Of a stretch of 64,000 nt of DNA, positions 17,340 through 26,661 are shown piece after piece. The DNA is from Pseudomonadales bacterium (GTDB lineage: Bacteria > Pseudomonadota > Gammaproteobacteria > Pseudomonadales > Azotimanducaceae): assembly GCA_019090385.1 (NCBI GenBank), contig JAHRWB010000017.1, forward strand, positions 1-64,000. The letters run 5' to 3'. Position 1 is the stretch's first letter. Each line of letters starts with the position of its first letter. The notes beneath the pieces are model-generated. The model searched no databases and had not been told where the DNA came from. It saw only the letters and a list, made by a program, of their open reading frames with translations. Made by a program: the position numbers and the translations under genes.

Positions 17340-20246
17340 TTACAAAGCGACCCCATCTGCATCCAAGAGCACGATTTTATAACCGAGGTCTTTAAGTTCA
17401 GGCAAGATGGACTGCTTATCGCCTACTACCAAAATAATCATGTCATCTGCACTCAGGTGTTTGATCGCCAGATTCTTCAGTTGCTGCGTGGTCGTGCTAG
17501 CCAGAATGGTATTCTGTTGACTCACAAATTCATCATCCAGACTATATTTTTGAATTTTTGATAAAAATGTCAGTTTCTGATGCGGCGTTTCAAATCGCAG
17601 GGCATCACGCTGACCAAATGCTTTTTGCGTAAATTCCAGCTCAGAACTGGTCGGCCCTTTCTTGGAGAAAACGCGAATTTCGCGAATGAACTCAACTATT
17701 GAGGCAGCAGTCGCATCGCTGCGAACGCTTGCTGATGCAATGAAGCTCCCATATTGCTTCGCCCCCCTGAAGCCAGTGCGAGCACCATAAGTATAACCTT
17801 TTTCTTCACGCAGATTAAGGTTGATTCGGCTATTGAATGCACCACCCAATGGGAAATTCATTAACTCAAGCAAATAATATTCACCCGTTGCATCAAAGCT
17901 AATCGAGCGCTTGCCAATCCGTATTTCTGACTGAGGTGCACTGGGTTTATCCACCAGATATAAAGTTAGCCCATCCAGGGGAGGAAATTGCTTAAGGTGA
18001 TTTTTACTTACCGCCAGGCCCTGCCAAGGCCCGAACACTCTTAATTTTTCTAGCAGTGCATTCTTTTCCAGGTCACTGACAGCCACGATACCTGCAATTC
18101 TAGGGGAGTAGTACTCTTCATAGAATGCCTTAACGTCCTGCACAGTCAAAGCCTGAATGCTCTCAGCTGTACCAAGGATATTATGCGCAAAGGCATTATT
18201 CTGGCCATACAGCAGCCCCTGAAACACATCATTGGCAGTTACGCTTGCACGCTTTTTTCTTTGCTCGATGGCCTGCAACATTTGCATCTGAACGCGTTCA
18301 AAATCTAGCAGACCAAATTTTGGTGAGAGCAATTTCTCGGCTGCTATAGCCAGCGTTGCTTCCAGGTTTTCTGTCAAACTGCGGATGGAAAGCGTGGTAG
18401 CATCATTGTCTGCACTGAAAGTTATATGCGAGCCCAGTTTCTGCAAACGATTACTCAATTGTTCATTGCCAGACAGGTTCGTAGCTTCATTCATCAGTGT
18501 AGCGGTAAGGTGGGCCAAGCCCAGTTTATCCAGACTCTCCTCACGCTGCCCCGCAAAAATACGCAGATTTATGGTAGTGGTTGGTACCTCTGTATTTATC
18601 GCAGCAAGCACCGGCACAGCATTCGCCAAATTGCCGCGCCATAATTCAGGCATGGACAGACCTGGATTTGCGCCACTTTTTGGCGTACGACTACGGTCAA
18701 AATCATCCTGAATTTGCGATATGTTGAAGTTGGCCGTGTCCGGCTGCAACATTTTCGGTTTAAAACGCTCGTCACGGCTCCAACTGTCAGCTCTAGCCAC
18801 AAGCTCAGGCTGACCCGATGGAAATACACTCATGATAACTGCAGCTTTATCCTTAATATATTGCTTGTATACTCGTATAACATCAGCTTTGCTGACACGC
18901 TCATAGCGAGCAATATCCTCTGCTATTCTATTTGGGTTACCAGTGTACGTTTCATTTTCAGCCAGCTGAGACACTTTTCCTCTAACACTCTCTAAACCAT
19001 AAACCATGCCTGACACGATATTCATTTTCACACGAAGCAAATCGTCGTCAGTCACGCCACGCTTTTCGACCTCATCAACTGTTTTGTGAATAATTGCTTC
19101 GAGGTCCGTGAGAGTCTTGCCCGATTGGGGGTTCTGAAATGCGTAAAAAGTAAAACTACAGGATAATTCCAGACATGGATGCCCGGCACTAGCCTGAACC
19201 GCGTCCCCTTCCTTAACCAGGTTCTTATATAATAAGGAAGTTTTACCCTGTCCTAAAATAGACATCAATACGTCAAGCGCGGCTTCATCCGCATGACGGA
19301 GATAAACGGTTGGATACGCCATGTAAAGCAGGGGCACAGCAACGTTGTCTTCATATGATATATAACGATTGGCAACCAGCGTAACCGGAGACTTTTCCGG
19401 CATCGCCACCTCAGGACCACGCAAAATAGGGCCAAAATACTTCTTCACCCATACCAGTGCCTGGTCACGATCAAAATCTCCACCAATGGTAAGCGTTGCA
19501 TTATTGGGCCCGTACCAACGAAGAAAAAAGCGCTTTAAATCGTTTACATCAACACGATCCAGGTCCTGTATATAGCCAATTACCGGCCAGGAATAAGGGT
19601 GCCCTTCTGGATATAGCGCTTCATTTACGCGCTCATTCAAACGGCCATAGGGCCTATTATCTACATTCTGGCCACGCTCATTTTTTACTGTCTCACGCTG
19701 TACCTCAAACTTCTCCTGGGTAACCGTATCTAGTAAGAACCCCATGCGATCTGCTTCCAGCCAAAGAAGTTTTTCTAACTGGTTAGCCGGCGCAGTTTCG
19801 AAATAATTGGTACGATCCATATTTGTCGTGCCGTTTAATATTCCCCCTGCTTCTGTAATGATTTTGAAATGCGCTTCGTCCGCTACATTTTCTGAGCCCT
19901 GAAACATCATATGCTCGAAAAAATGAGCAAACCCTGACTTGCCCCGTTCCTCTCTGCCAGAGCCAACATGGTAAGTAACATCAACGTGTACCAGCGGATC
20001 AGAACGATCTTCGTGTAGTATCAAAACCAGCCCATTCGCTAGTTGGTACTTGCGGTAGGGGATGACAATATCACGACCGTCAGCAGGCATGGGATCCACA
20101 GTCTCCAGCAAGGTAATGCCTTCTACAGTGCTTGGTATGGCACGAGCATTGTCATTCGCGCTTTCTGTTTGACACCCGGACACGATAAAAATAAATGCAG
20201 TGACAAACACTTTCATGGCAACCACTGTAAATGAAGACAATTTCAT
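17340..20246 (-). CDS. M16 (pitrilysin/insulinase) family zinc protease lipoprotein
   Basis: A 968-residue protein made of two M16 halves. The signal sequence ends in a lipobox, IVSGC, with acylated C25, so it is probably tethered to a periplasmic membrane face. The N-terminal half has the inverted zinc motif HFFEH at 108-112, with the third ligand expected in ETVKNE about 77 residues on, so it is the catalytic half. The second half (from about 540) lacks HxxEH and should be the inactive partner domain. AAGGAG precedes the ATG by 5 nt. Such proteins degrade short peptides; the exact target is unknown. Confidence 0.93.
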   Translation of the reverse strand: MKLSSFTVVAMKVFVTAFIFIVSGCQTESANDNARAIPSTVEGITLLETVDPMPADGRDIVIPYRKYQLANGLVLILHEDRSDPLVHVDVTYHVGSGREERGKSGFAHFFEHMMFQGSENVADEAHFKIITEAGGILNGTTNMDRTNYFETAPANQLEKLLWLEADRMGFLLDTVTQEKFEVQRETVKNERGQNVDNRPYGRLNERVNEALYPEGHPYSWPVIGYIQDLDRVDVNDLKRFFLRWYGPNNATLTIGGDFDRDQALVWVKKYFGPILRGPEVAMPEKSPVTLVANRYISYEDNVAVPLLYMAYPTVYLRHADEAALDVLMSILGQGKTSLLYKNLVKEGDAVQASAGHPCLELSCSFTFYAFQNPQSGKTLTDLEAIIHKTVDEVEKRGVTDDDLLRVKMNIVSGMVYGLESVRGKVSQLAENETYTGNPNRIAEDIARYERVSKADVIRVYKQYIKDKAAVIMSVFPSGQPELVARADSWSRDERFKPKMLQPDTANFNISQIQDDFDRSRTPKSGANPGLSMPELWRGNLANAVPVLAAINTEVPTTTINLRIFAGQREESLDKLGLAHLTATLMNEATNLSGNEQLSNRLQKLGSHITFSADNDATTLSIRSLTENLEATLAIAAEKLLSPKFGLLDFERVQMQMLQAIEQRKKRASVTANDVFQGLLYGQNNAFAHNILGTAESIQALTVQDVKAFYEEYYSPRIAGIVAVSDLEKNALLEKLRVFGPWQGLAVSKNHLKQFPPLDGLTLYLVDKPSAPQSEIRIGKRSISFDATGEYYLLELMNFPLGGAFNSRINLNLREEKGYTYGARTGFRGAKQYGSFIASASVRSDATAASIVEFIREIRVFSKKGPTSSELEFTQKAFGQRDALRFETPHQKLTFLSKIQKYSLDDEFVSQQNTILASTTTQQLKNLAIKHLSADDMIILVVGDKQSILPELKDLGYKIVLLDADGVAL

Positions 20247-20462
20247 GCTTACTCCTTTGGGTAACGATAGCTATATTTCCCAGTTCAGCATTGACCAGTT
20301 CAGTACTAAAACGATCCACCAATTTAACTCTGGAACGGAAGAGTATATGATATTGACAAGCAATCCTAACACGCTGGTTGGCACCCCTTAAAGCCTTGCA
20401 GCTACCACTTCGAACTTTGCTTTAACCACTTAAATTTAAGTTTAACATTTACGAAGAGCCGT

Positions 20463-20948
20463 ATGATGAGCATCGAAATACTAGAGGCCGACTACGCAAA
20501 TGAAGTTCATGCTCGCGATATCATTTTGCTTATGAATGAATACGCACTTGATCCAATGGGTGGAGGTAAAGCCCTTTCAAACTACGTGAAGAATAACCTC
20601 GTTACTGAACTACAAAAACAGCCCAATGCATGGAGCCTTATTTGCTATGTCGACACCAAGGCTGCCGGTTTAATCAATTGCTTTGATGGTTTCTCAACTT
20701 TTAAGTGTAGCCCACTGGTTAATATACATGACTTAACCGTACACAGCGATTTCCGAGGTATAAAACTCAGTCAACGCATGCTGGTGGCAGTGGAAGAAAT
20801 TGCCAAAGCCAGAGGCAGTTGCAAATTGACGCTTGAGGTACTCGAGGGAAACACCATTGCAAAAAATGCCTACTTAAAATACGGGTTTTCACCTTATCAA
20901 CTCAACCCTGAATATGGGCATGCAGTATTTTGGGAAAAATCACTTTAG
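20463..20948 (+). CDS. GNAT-family N-acetyltransferase
   Basis: A 161-residue acetyl-CoA-dependent acetyltransferase. The typical GNAT core is visible: NIHDLTVHSDFRGIKLSQRM (beta-4 and the pyrophosphate-binding loop, here with RGIKLS in place of RGxGxG/A) followed by LEVLEGNTIAKNAYLKYGF, the beta-5/helix-4 signature. Two adjacent ATGs (20463, 20466) follow GAAGAG; either may be used. It is divergent from the M16 gene. The acceptor is unknown. Confidence 0.85.
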   Translation: MMSIEILEADYANEVHARDIILLMNEYALDPMGGGKALSNYVKNNLVTELQKQPNAWSLICYVDTKAAGLINCFDGFSTFKCSPLVNIHDLTVHSDFRGIKLSQRMLVAVEEIAKARGSCKLTLEVLEGNTIAKNAYLKYGFSPYQLNPEYGHAVFWEKSL

Positions 20949-21037
20949 CATTGAGTAAAGTACAAGGAAAAATGACTGTTACCAAAATATTCGATGTTTT
21001 TGCGTAAGGTAGCAATAGCCTCCATCTATATAAAACC

Positions 21038-21451
21038 ATGTTAATCATTACCCAAACAGCCTCCATACCACTCAACGAAATCGAGCTTACCGCAATACGG
21101 GCCCAGGGAGCGGGTGGACAAAACGTTAACAAAGTCTCCTCAGCAATTCACCTTCGCTTTGATATACATGCCTCTTCACTGACCTACGCTCAAAAACAAA
21201 GATTATTAAAATTGAACGACAAACGGATTACCAAGGAAGGTATTATTGTCATCAAAGCACAACAATATAGAACCCAGGATAAAAATCGTCAGGATGCACT
21301 CTTCCGTTTAAAGGCATTGCTGAAAGGCATCACGACTGCAGTTAAAGTCAGACGACCTACCAAACCCAGCAAAGCGGCGAAAAACCGACGTATGGATAAA
21401 AAAACCAAACGAGGCCAAACAAAAGCACTGCGCAGCAAGACACACCTATGA
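21038..21451 (+). CDS. arfB: Alternative ribosome-rescue factor ArfB (peptidyl-tRNA hydrolase)
   Basis: A 137-residue protein close to the 140 of E. coli ArfB (YaeJ). The catalytic GGQ motif is at residues 26-28 in AQGAGGQNVNKVSSAIHLRF. The C-terminal 40 residues are a Lys/Arg-rich tail (KAAKNRRMDKKTKRGQTKA) that in the family enters the empty mRNA channel of stalled ribosomes. It hydrolyses peptidyl-tRNA on non-stop complexes. No good Shine-Dalgarno sequence precedes the ATG. Confidence 0.93.
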   Translation: MLIITQTASIPLNEIELTAIRAQGAGGQNVNKVSSAIHLRFDIHASSLTYAQKQRLLKLNDKRITKEGIIVIKAQQYRTQDKNRQDALFRLKALLKGITTAVKVRRPTKPSKAAKNRRMDKKTKRGQTKALRSKTHL

Positions 21452-21540
21452 CAAATAAATTGATATCCCCGGGTTAGCCTTTGAAGCTGATAAATCCAAG
21501 CATCAATCTACCCTCCGAGTCCTCAAATACAGGAGCCTGC

Positions 21541-22338
21541 ATGTCCGATAGCAAAATAGCGACACGTAATCTACTTGATCTTACCGGAAAAACGGCCATC
21601 GTTACTGGCGCCTCCCAGGGCATTGGTGCGGCCATCGCCTTGCGCCTGGGCGAGGCCGGCGCGAATATCGTAATACATTATAAAAGCAATAAGGCTGATG
21701 CAGAAACCATTTGCTCGGACATAACTAAGGGCGGCAGCAAGGCCATTGTTTACTCCGCTGAGCTGAGTAATCAATCGGGTGTCCAAGGCCTGGTTGACGC
21801 GGCATATTCTCATTTTGGACAATTGGATATCCTAATTAACAACGCCGGTATATTTCCTGTCAAAGCGCTCCTGGAAATTTCCCACGAGGAGTGGAAAGCT
21901 ATGTACGCTGCCAACACAGAATCCACATTTCTATGTACCAAACTGGCTGCTACACGCATGCAACAGAATGCCAAACCCAGTGAGTGTGTTATTATCAACA
22001 TTGCCTCTACTTCTGCGACCAGCCCTGCAGAGGCACATAGCCACTATAATAGCAGCAAATCCGCTGTACTTATGTTTACGCGTTCCGCGGCAAAGGAGTT
22101 GGGTTCTTTCGGGATTCGCGTCAATGCAGTTTCACCTGGCTTAACCAACAGAGATGGATTAGAAGAATCCTGGCCCGAGGGTGTACGCAGCTGGACCCAA
22201 CAAGCGCCCCTTGGAAAGCTTGTTGAGCCAAGTGACATAGCCGATGCTTGTTTATTTCTTGCTTCGCCAAGCGCTCGCTCCATTACCGGGCACAATCTGA
22301 TTGTCGATGGTGGAATGATGTCTGCGAACTTATACTGA
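21541..22338 (+). CDS. Short-chain dehydrogenase/reductase (classical SDR)
   Basis: A 265-residue NAD(P)-dependent oxidoreductase. The nucleotide-binding TGASQGIG is at 22-29, NNAG is present as LINNAGIF, and the catalytic Tyr/Lys are in HYNSSKSA with an upstream Ser in NIASTSATS; the C-terminal GHNLIVDGGMM is typical. The frame opens at a TTG at 21481, but AGGAG stands 5 nt before the ATG at 21541, which I take as the start. It lies ahead of the F420 block on the same strand; a functional link is possible but not shown. Confidence 0.9.
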   Translation: MSDSKIATRNLLDLTGKTAIVTGASQGIGAAIALRLGEAGANIVIHYKSNKADAETICSDITKGGSKAIVYSAELSNQSGVQGLVDAAYSHFGQLDILINNAGIFPVKALLEISHEEWKAMYAANTESTFLCTKLAATRMQQNAKPSECVIINIASTSATSPAEAHSHYNSSKSAVLMFTRSAAKELGSFGIRVNAVSPGLTNRDGLEESWPEGVRSWTQQAPLGKLVEPSDIADACLFLASPSARSITGHNLIVDGGMMSANLY

Positions 22339-22420
22339 TAGCCACCACATTGATTGAGGACCCGGTTTAATTGCTATGTATAATTTTAGAAATTCGATAC
22401 CCGATCTAGGAATTAAGTAG

Positions 22421-22906
22421 ATGATATCCATTCTGTTGGTCAATGGCCTATTAATAACACTGGTTATTATCATTCACGACGAATTTCTTTTCCGGCTAAC
22501 CCGCCTAATGCCATATCTTAATATTCGCAGAAGGTCACGGTTGATGCTGGGTGTTTTTGGCGGTCTCACCGCACATGCCGTCGAGGTTTGGGTATTTGCA
22601 TTTGCCTATTACATTATGCACGCAGAAAAAAACTGGGGGCACCTGGAAGGCAACTACGATGGCACTTTGCTCGGCAGTTTTTACTATTCATTAACTACAT
22701 TCACTACACTGGGCTTTGGCGACATCGTGCCACATGGCGACATGCGTTATACAACGGGTATGGAGTCATTGACCGGCCTGGTTTTGATTACCTGGACCGC
22801 CTCCTTTTTATTCATCGAAATGCAAAAATACTGGGCCATTGATGAAGTAAATCGAGATGAAGTAAAACAAATAGACGCAAAAAATTCGGATAGTGAAAAA
22901 GACTAG
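22421..22906 (+). CDS. Small potassium-channel family protein (ion_trans_2)
   Basis: A 161-residue inner-membrane protein with three hydrophobic segments (about 1-20, 43-66 and 117-137). A pore loop carries the selectivity-filter-like TTLGFGD at 95-101, preceded by FYYSLTTF as pore helix. That is a 2-TM-type channel plus one extra N-terminal helix; no RCK/TrkA-N domain is attached. AGGA precedes the ATG. K+ selectivity is inferred from the filter only. Confidence 0.85.
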   Translation: MISILLVNGLLITLVIIIHDEFLFRLTRLMPYLNIRRRSRLMLGVFGGLTAHAVEVWVFAFAYYIMHAEKNWGHLEGNYDGTLLGSFYYSLTTFTTLGFGDIVPHGDMRYTTGMESLTGLVLITWTASFLFIEMQKYWAIDEVNRDEVKQIDAKNSDSEKD

Positions 22907-22944
22907 CACAATAAGTGTTCCCGGCAGTTTCACTTTGCTCCGAT

Positions 22945-23250
22945 TTATTCTTGTTTCTTTGCGGTTTCTATTCTGTCCTGCCATCTGCGGGTTTCACCAG
23001 CCATTTGAGCGCGACAGCGATTCCCAGCAGTATAAGAAAAATAGGTCCCCGCCAAACAGGCCAAAAACAATAAAACTACTTGCAAGCCAGCCCCAGACAC
23101 GCTTTCGCGAAACAATAAATCATTCCCGAGTTTAAACAACACACCAAGCGAGCAAATACTCAGTATCGCTGCAACCACAAAATAGCGGTCTCGGGAAACT
23201 CGCAACCGGGATTGAATTCTTAGCATTCTGGAAATACTGGAATTATGCAT
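22945..23250 (-). CDS. Hypothetical small membrane protein
   Basis: A 101-residue frame with two clear hydrophobic segments (about 24-46, FVVAAILSICSLGVLFKLG, and 56-76, LQVVLLFLACLAGTYFSY) and positively charged ends. I do not recognise a family. It is on the opposite strand to its neighbours, has a weak TTGGA motif before the ATG, and fills a 470-bp gap that otherwise has no gene. The hydrophobic pattern suggests a real gene. Confidence 0.5.
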   Translation of the reverse strand: MHNSSISRMLRIQSRLRVSRDRYFVVAAILSICSLGVLFKLGNDLLFRESVSGAGLQVVLLFLACLAGTYFSYTAGNRCRAQMAGETRRWQDRIETAKKQE

Positions 23251-23376
23251 ACATTTCCAAGCCTTGTTTGATTTCCGATACGGTAAACCGATAAGCTAGC
23301 GAATCGCAATACTTTTTCACTGGCCAGTCCATATACACATCGCAACCTGAACTGGTCCCCAGGAGTTATTTTTAAT

Positions 23377-24045
23377 ATGTCAGATAATCAAGAAACCATT
23401 GCCATTTTGGGTGGCACAGGCGACCTCGGCACTGGCCTGGCCATTCGCTGGGCAAAAGCCGGTCATAAGATTGTAATAGGATCGCGCACGCTGGACAAAG
23501 CCCAGAACGCTGTTACCGAACTACAAAAAATCAGCCCTGACACCCAGGCACAAGCTATGATCAACCAGGATGCGGCGCACGCAGGCAATATCGTAGTGCT
23601 TACTGTCCCGTTTGCGCATCAACTCAGTACCCTGGAAAGCGTAAAAACCGCACTTAATGGAAAAATCCTGATTGATGTTACCGTACCGCTTGTACCACCA
23701 GCCGTTGGCAAAGTTCAGCTGCCGGAAGGTGGTAGCGCAGGTAAACGGGCCCAGGACTTGCTGGGAGAAGAGGTAATGGTCGTTACAGCTTTCCAAAATA
23801 TTGCTGCTCACTTACTTCAGCAAGATGTAAAAATTGAGTGTGATGTACTGGTTGCAGGCAATAAAAAAATTGCCCGGGATAAAGTGATAGAGCTCGCCGG
23901 ACAAGCCGGCATGGCTGGGTGGCACGCAGGCCCCATCGAAAACTCTGCTGCTGCAGAAGCACTCACTTCCATATTGATCCAGATAAATCGACGTCATAAC
24001 ATCTCGCATTCAGGCATAAAAATCATAGGTCAGTCCGATGACTGA
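23377..24045 (+). CDS. npdG: F420-dependent NADP reductase (NPD family)
   Basis: A 222-residue Rossmann enzyme that transfers hydride between NADP(H) and coenzyme F420. The dinucleotide motif GGTGDLGTGLA is at 12-22, with IGSR for NADP phosphate recognition shortly after. AFQNIAAHLL and CDVLVAGNKKIARDKVIELA match the family, whose length is typically 210-230. It has AGGAG 11 nt before the ATG and starts the run npdG-cofE-cofD-cofC-fbiC. It would keep the F420 pool reduced for F420-dependent enzymes. Confidence 0.9.
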   Translation: MSDNQETIAILGGTGDLGTGLAIRWAKAGHKIVIGSRTLDKAQNAVTELQKISPDTQAQAMINQDAAHAGNIVVLTVPFAHQLSTLESVKTALNGKILIDVTVPLVPPAVGKVQLPEGGSAGKRAQDLLGEEVMVVTAFQNIAAHLLQQDVKIECDVLVAGNKKIARDKVIELAGQAGMAGWHAGPIENSAAAEALTSILIQINRRHNISHSGIKIIGQSDD

Positions 24046-24134
24046 ACAGCTCAACATCTGCCCAAGACCCAGCCCCCGCGGGCGAATAAGCGCCTGCGAA
24101 CAAGCCATCTCTAATACCAGCTTAGGCACGTAAT

Positions 24135-24914
24135 ATGACCCAGCCGACTCTTACAATAATGCCGGTTCCCAATCTGCCCATGGTTTCTGAAGGGGATGAT
24201 CTGGCGGCACTGTTTATCCAGGCCCTGGAACAGGCTCATATAGAATTACAAGCTGGAGATATTCTGGTTGTCGCCCAAAAAATTGTCTCCAAAAGTGAAG
24301 GTCGCTGCGTCGATCTTGCAGAGGTAAGTGCTTCGCCAAAAGCCATTGAGCTGGCCAAAGAAGTAGAGAAAGACCCAAGAATTGTCGAACTCATACTCTC
24401 GGAATCTGAAGTCCTTATGCGCAAAAAACCCGGGATTTTGATTATGCGTCATAAACTGGGTCTGGTCGGTGCCCACGCCGGTATAGATCAATCCAATATC
24501 GATCATGGCCAGGGAGAATGCGCTCTATTACTACCACTAGACCCTGATAAATCAGCACAAAACCTGAAAGATACATTGGAAACCCTCACTGGTCTAAACT
24601 CGTCATCGGGCCTTGGCGTTATTATTTCCGACAGCATGAATCGCCCGTGGCGCCTGGGCACCGTGGGCTGCGCCATTGGCAGTGCAGGCGTTAGCGTATT
24701 GGACGACCAGCGTGGCGGCAAAGATATTTACCAGCGTGAACTCATTGTTACACTTATCAATCGTGCCGATGCCATCGCCACTGCTGCAACGCTGATAATG
24801 GGAGAAACAACAGAAAAAGTGCCTCTTGTTATAATTCGTGGCTTTGAGCTTGAGCAGAGTACAAGCACTGCACAAGACATAATAAGACCGTTAGAAGAGG
24901 ACTTGTTTTTGTAG
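24135..24914 (+). CDS. cofE: Coenzyme F420-0:L-glutamate ligase
   Basis: A 259-residue GTP-dependent ligase that adds the glutamate tail to F420-0. Family features seen are GDILVVAQKIVSKSEGR near the N-terminus, ILIMRHKLGLVGAHAGIDQSN mid-protein and DSMNRPWRLGTVGCAIGSAG. The protein ends with the ligase domain; there is no C-terminal nitroreductase-like domain as in mycobacterial FbiB, which reduces dehydro-F420. It follows npdG by 89 bp and precedes cofD by 30 bp. Confidence 0.95.
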   Translation: MTQPTLTIMPVPNLPMVSEGDDLAALFIQALEQAHIELQAGDILVVAQKIVSKSEGRCVDLAEVSASPKAIELAKEVEKDPRIVELILSESEVLMRKKPGILIMRHKLGLVGAHAGIDQSNIDHGQGECALLLPLDPDKSAQNLKDTLETLTGLNSSSGLGVIISDSMNRPWRLGTVGCAIGSAGVSVLDDQRGGKDIYQRELIVTLINRADAIATAATLIMGETTEKVPLVIIRGFELEQSTSTAQDIIRPLEEDLFL

Positions 24915-24944
24915 CCAATACACCTGGCTGCTCAATAGACAAAT

Positions 24945-25898
24945 ATGACTAAAAAGTATCTTGCTATCACTGGAGGTGTCGGGGGAGCCAAACTTGCATT
25001 GGGCTTGAGCAAACTTCTCACTCCTCAACAACTGGATTTTGCGGTTAATACCGCAGACGATTTTGTACACCTTGGCATGAATATCAGCCCTGATATTGAT
25101 ACTTTGATGTACACACTTTCAGGTGAAAGCAATGCCGAGCAAGGCTGGGGACGCAGAAATGAAACCTGGCAATTTATGGATGCGCTCAAACAACTTGGAG
25201 AAGATAGCTGGTTTAATCTGGGTGACAAAGACCTATCCATTCATATCACTCGCACACAAAAACTTAAAGCAGGGCAAAACCTCACAGATATCACGCAAAA
25301 CCTGTACCGTCAGTTTGCGGTTAATTTTCCTGTATGGCCCATGACTAACGATTCAGTCAGTACATTTGTAGAAACCGAAAATGGTGACCTTCCCTTTCAA
25401 GACTATTTCGTAAAACAACAATGTGCACCCAGAGTGAGCGGTTTTAAATTTAAAGGCATAAAATCGGCTAAGCTAAATCCAGGTATCCGCAAACTGCTAC
25501 TAGACCCGGATCTGACGGGTGTGGTGCTGTGTCCGTCAAATCCTTATGTCAGTGTAGACCCCATGCTGGCCTTGCCCGAGATGCGGACTCTACTAAAAAC
25601 TTGCGCCGCCCCGGTAGTCGCTATAACGCCAATCATTTCGGGTCAGGCTATAAAAGGCCCTACCGCAAAAATGATGCAAGAATTAGCCATGCCCAGCACC
25701 GCACACACCGTGGCTCGGCATTATTCAGATTTTCTGGATGGCTTTGTACTCGATTCCGGGGATATCAAGCTGTCCAGTACCATTGAGGAACTCAATATCA
25801 GTACTGTTACCGCTCAAACACTCATGGTAACGTTACAAGATCGCATTCAGCTGGCAAAAGCCACCTTGGATTTCATTCATAAACTACGTCGCTCCTAG
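24945..25898 (+). CDS. cofD: 2-phospho-L-lactate (or related) transferase CofD
   Basis: A 317-residue enzyme that joins the GDP-activated phosphoacid made with CofC to the deazaflavin Fo, giving F420-0 or an analogue. The opening ITGGVGGAKLALGLSKLL (from residue 9) and NTADDFVHLGMNISPDIDT are the family's nucleotide- and Fo-binding motifs, and NPYVSVDPMLALPEMR is conserved near residue 200. Length is typical. Part of the cof run; 78 bp separate it from cofC. Confidence 0.95.
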   Translation: MTKKYLAITGGVGGAKLALGLSKLLTPQQLDFAVNTADDFVHLGMNISPDIDTLMYTLSGESNAEQGWGRRNETWQFMDALKQLGEDSWFNLGDKDLSIHITRTQKLKAGQNLTDITQNLYRQFAVNFPVWPMTNDSVSTFVETENGDLPFQDYFVKQQCAPRVSGFKFKGIKSAKLNPGIRKLLLDPDLTGVVLCPSNPYVSVDPMLALPEMRTLLKTCAAPVVAITPIISGQAIKGPTAKMMQELAMPSTAHTVARHYSDFLDGFVLDSGDIKLSSTIEELNISTVTAQTLMVTLQDRIQLAKATLDFIHKLRRS

Positions 25899-25976
25899 TA
25901 TGTAAGGATCATTATGTACGGACTGCGTGGGACTTTACGCTTTTAGCGTGATGATAACCCTTAGGGGGATATAACT

Positions 25977-26648
25977 GTGTGGGCGCTGGTACCATTAAAA
26001 ATTCTGGATCAGGTTAAAAGCAGGCTCGCACCGGTTCTCACAGCTGAAGAGAGACGTGGCCTGGTCTTGGCTATGCTAAAAGATGTTCTTCAGGTCCTTT
26101 GCCAATCCCAAGAGCTCAGCGGCGTATTACTCGTATCCCGTGAGCCCCACATTAAATCCCTGCTACCCGACCATGCCACACTCAACTTTTGGCAAGAACC
26201 CGTTGGTTGCGATTTATCACAAACTATAACCGCCGCCTCGAACTACCTCGCTACTACCTTTCAGGCGACGGGTGTCATGATTGTTCCTGCGGACGTACCC
26301 TTAATCAGCCGAGCCGATATCCAGCAACTATTAAGGCGACATAACAAAGTTTCCCTGGTAGCGGATCATCAATCTCGGGGTACAAACTGTCTGATATGCA
26401 GCCCACCCAATAATATGCCAGTCCTTTATGATGGGCAAAGCTTTAAACCCCACCTGAAAACGGCCCGAAACCTGGGCCTGCATCCGCTGATTGCAAAAGC
26501 CGACTCTCTTAGCCTGGACATAGATACACCCGAGGACCTCGTACATCTTATTTATCGTGTTGATAAATCTCATACACGCCAATTTATAAACAATGCAGGC
26601 ATCGCATCTCGCGTGTTGGCCCATCAAAATAAAACTCTGACAGGATAA
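25977..26648 (+). CDS. cofC: Phospholactate/phosphoglycerate/PEP guanylyltransferase CofC
   Basis: A 223-residue nucleotidyltransferase that activates a three-carbon phosphoacid with GTP for CofD. ALVPLKILDQVKSRLAPVL at the N-terminus matches the family's nucleotide-binding start, and VMIVPADVPLISRADIQ the metal-binding DxP region. The start is GTG at 25977 with a strong GGGGGAT 6 nt upstream. Homologues use 2-phospholactate, PEP or 3-phosphoglycerate; the substrate cannot be assigned by eye. fbiC follows after 13 bp. Confidence 0.92.
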   Translation: MWALVPLKILDQVKSRLAPVLTAEERRGLVLAMLKDVLQVLCQSQELSGVLLVSREPHIKSLLPDHATLNFWQEPVGCDLSQTITAASNYLATTFQATGVMIVPADVPLISRADIQQLLRRHNKVSLVADHQSRGTNCLICSPPNNMPVLYDGQSFKPHLKTARNLGLHPLIAKADSLSLDIDTPEDLVHLIYRVDKSHTRQFINNAGIASRVLAHQNKTLTG

Positions 26649-26661
26649 TCCAACAGTAATT

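Noticed and set aside
20431-20442. 12-bp palindrome CTTAAATTTAAG
   Set aside because: AT-rich and short; may be part of a promoter but has no family signature.
21481-21540. N-terminal extension of the SDR gene from a TTG
   Set aside because: A good AGGAG is positioned for the ATG at 21541 and not for the TTG.
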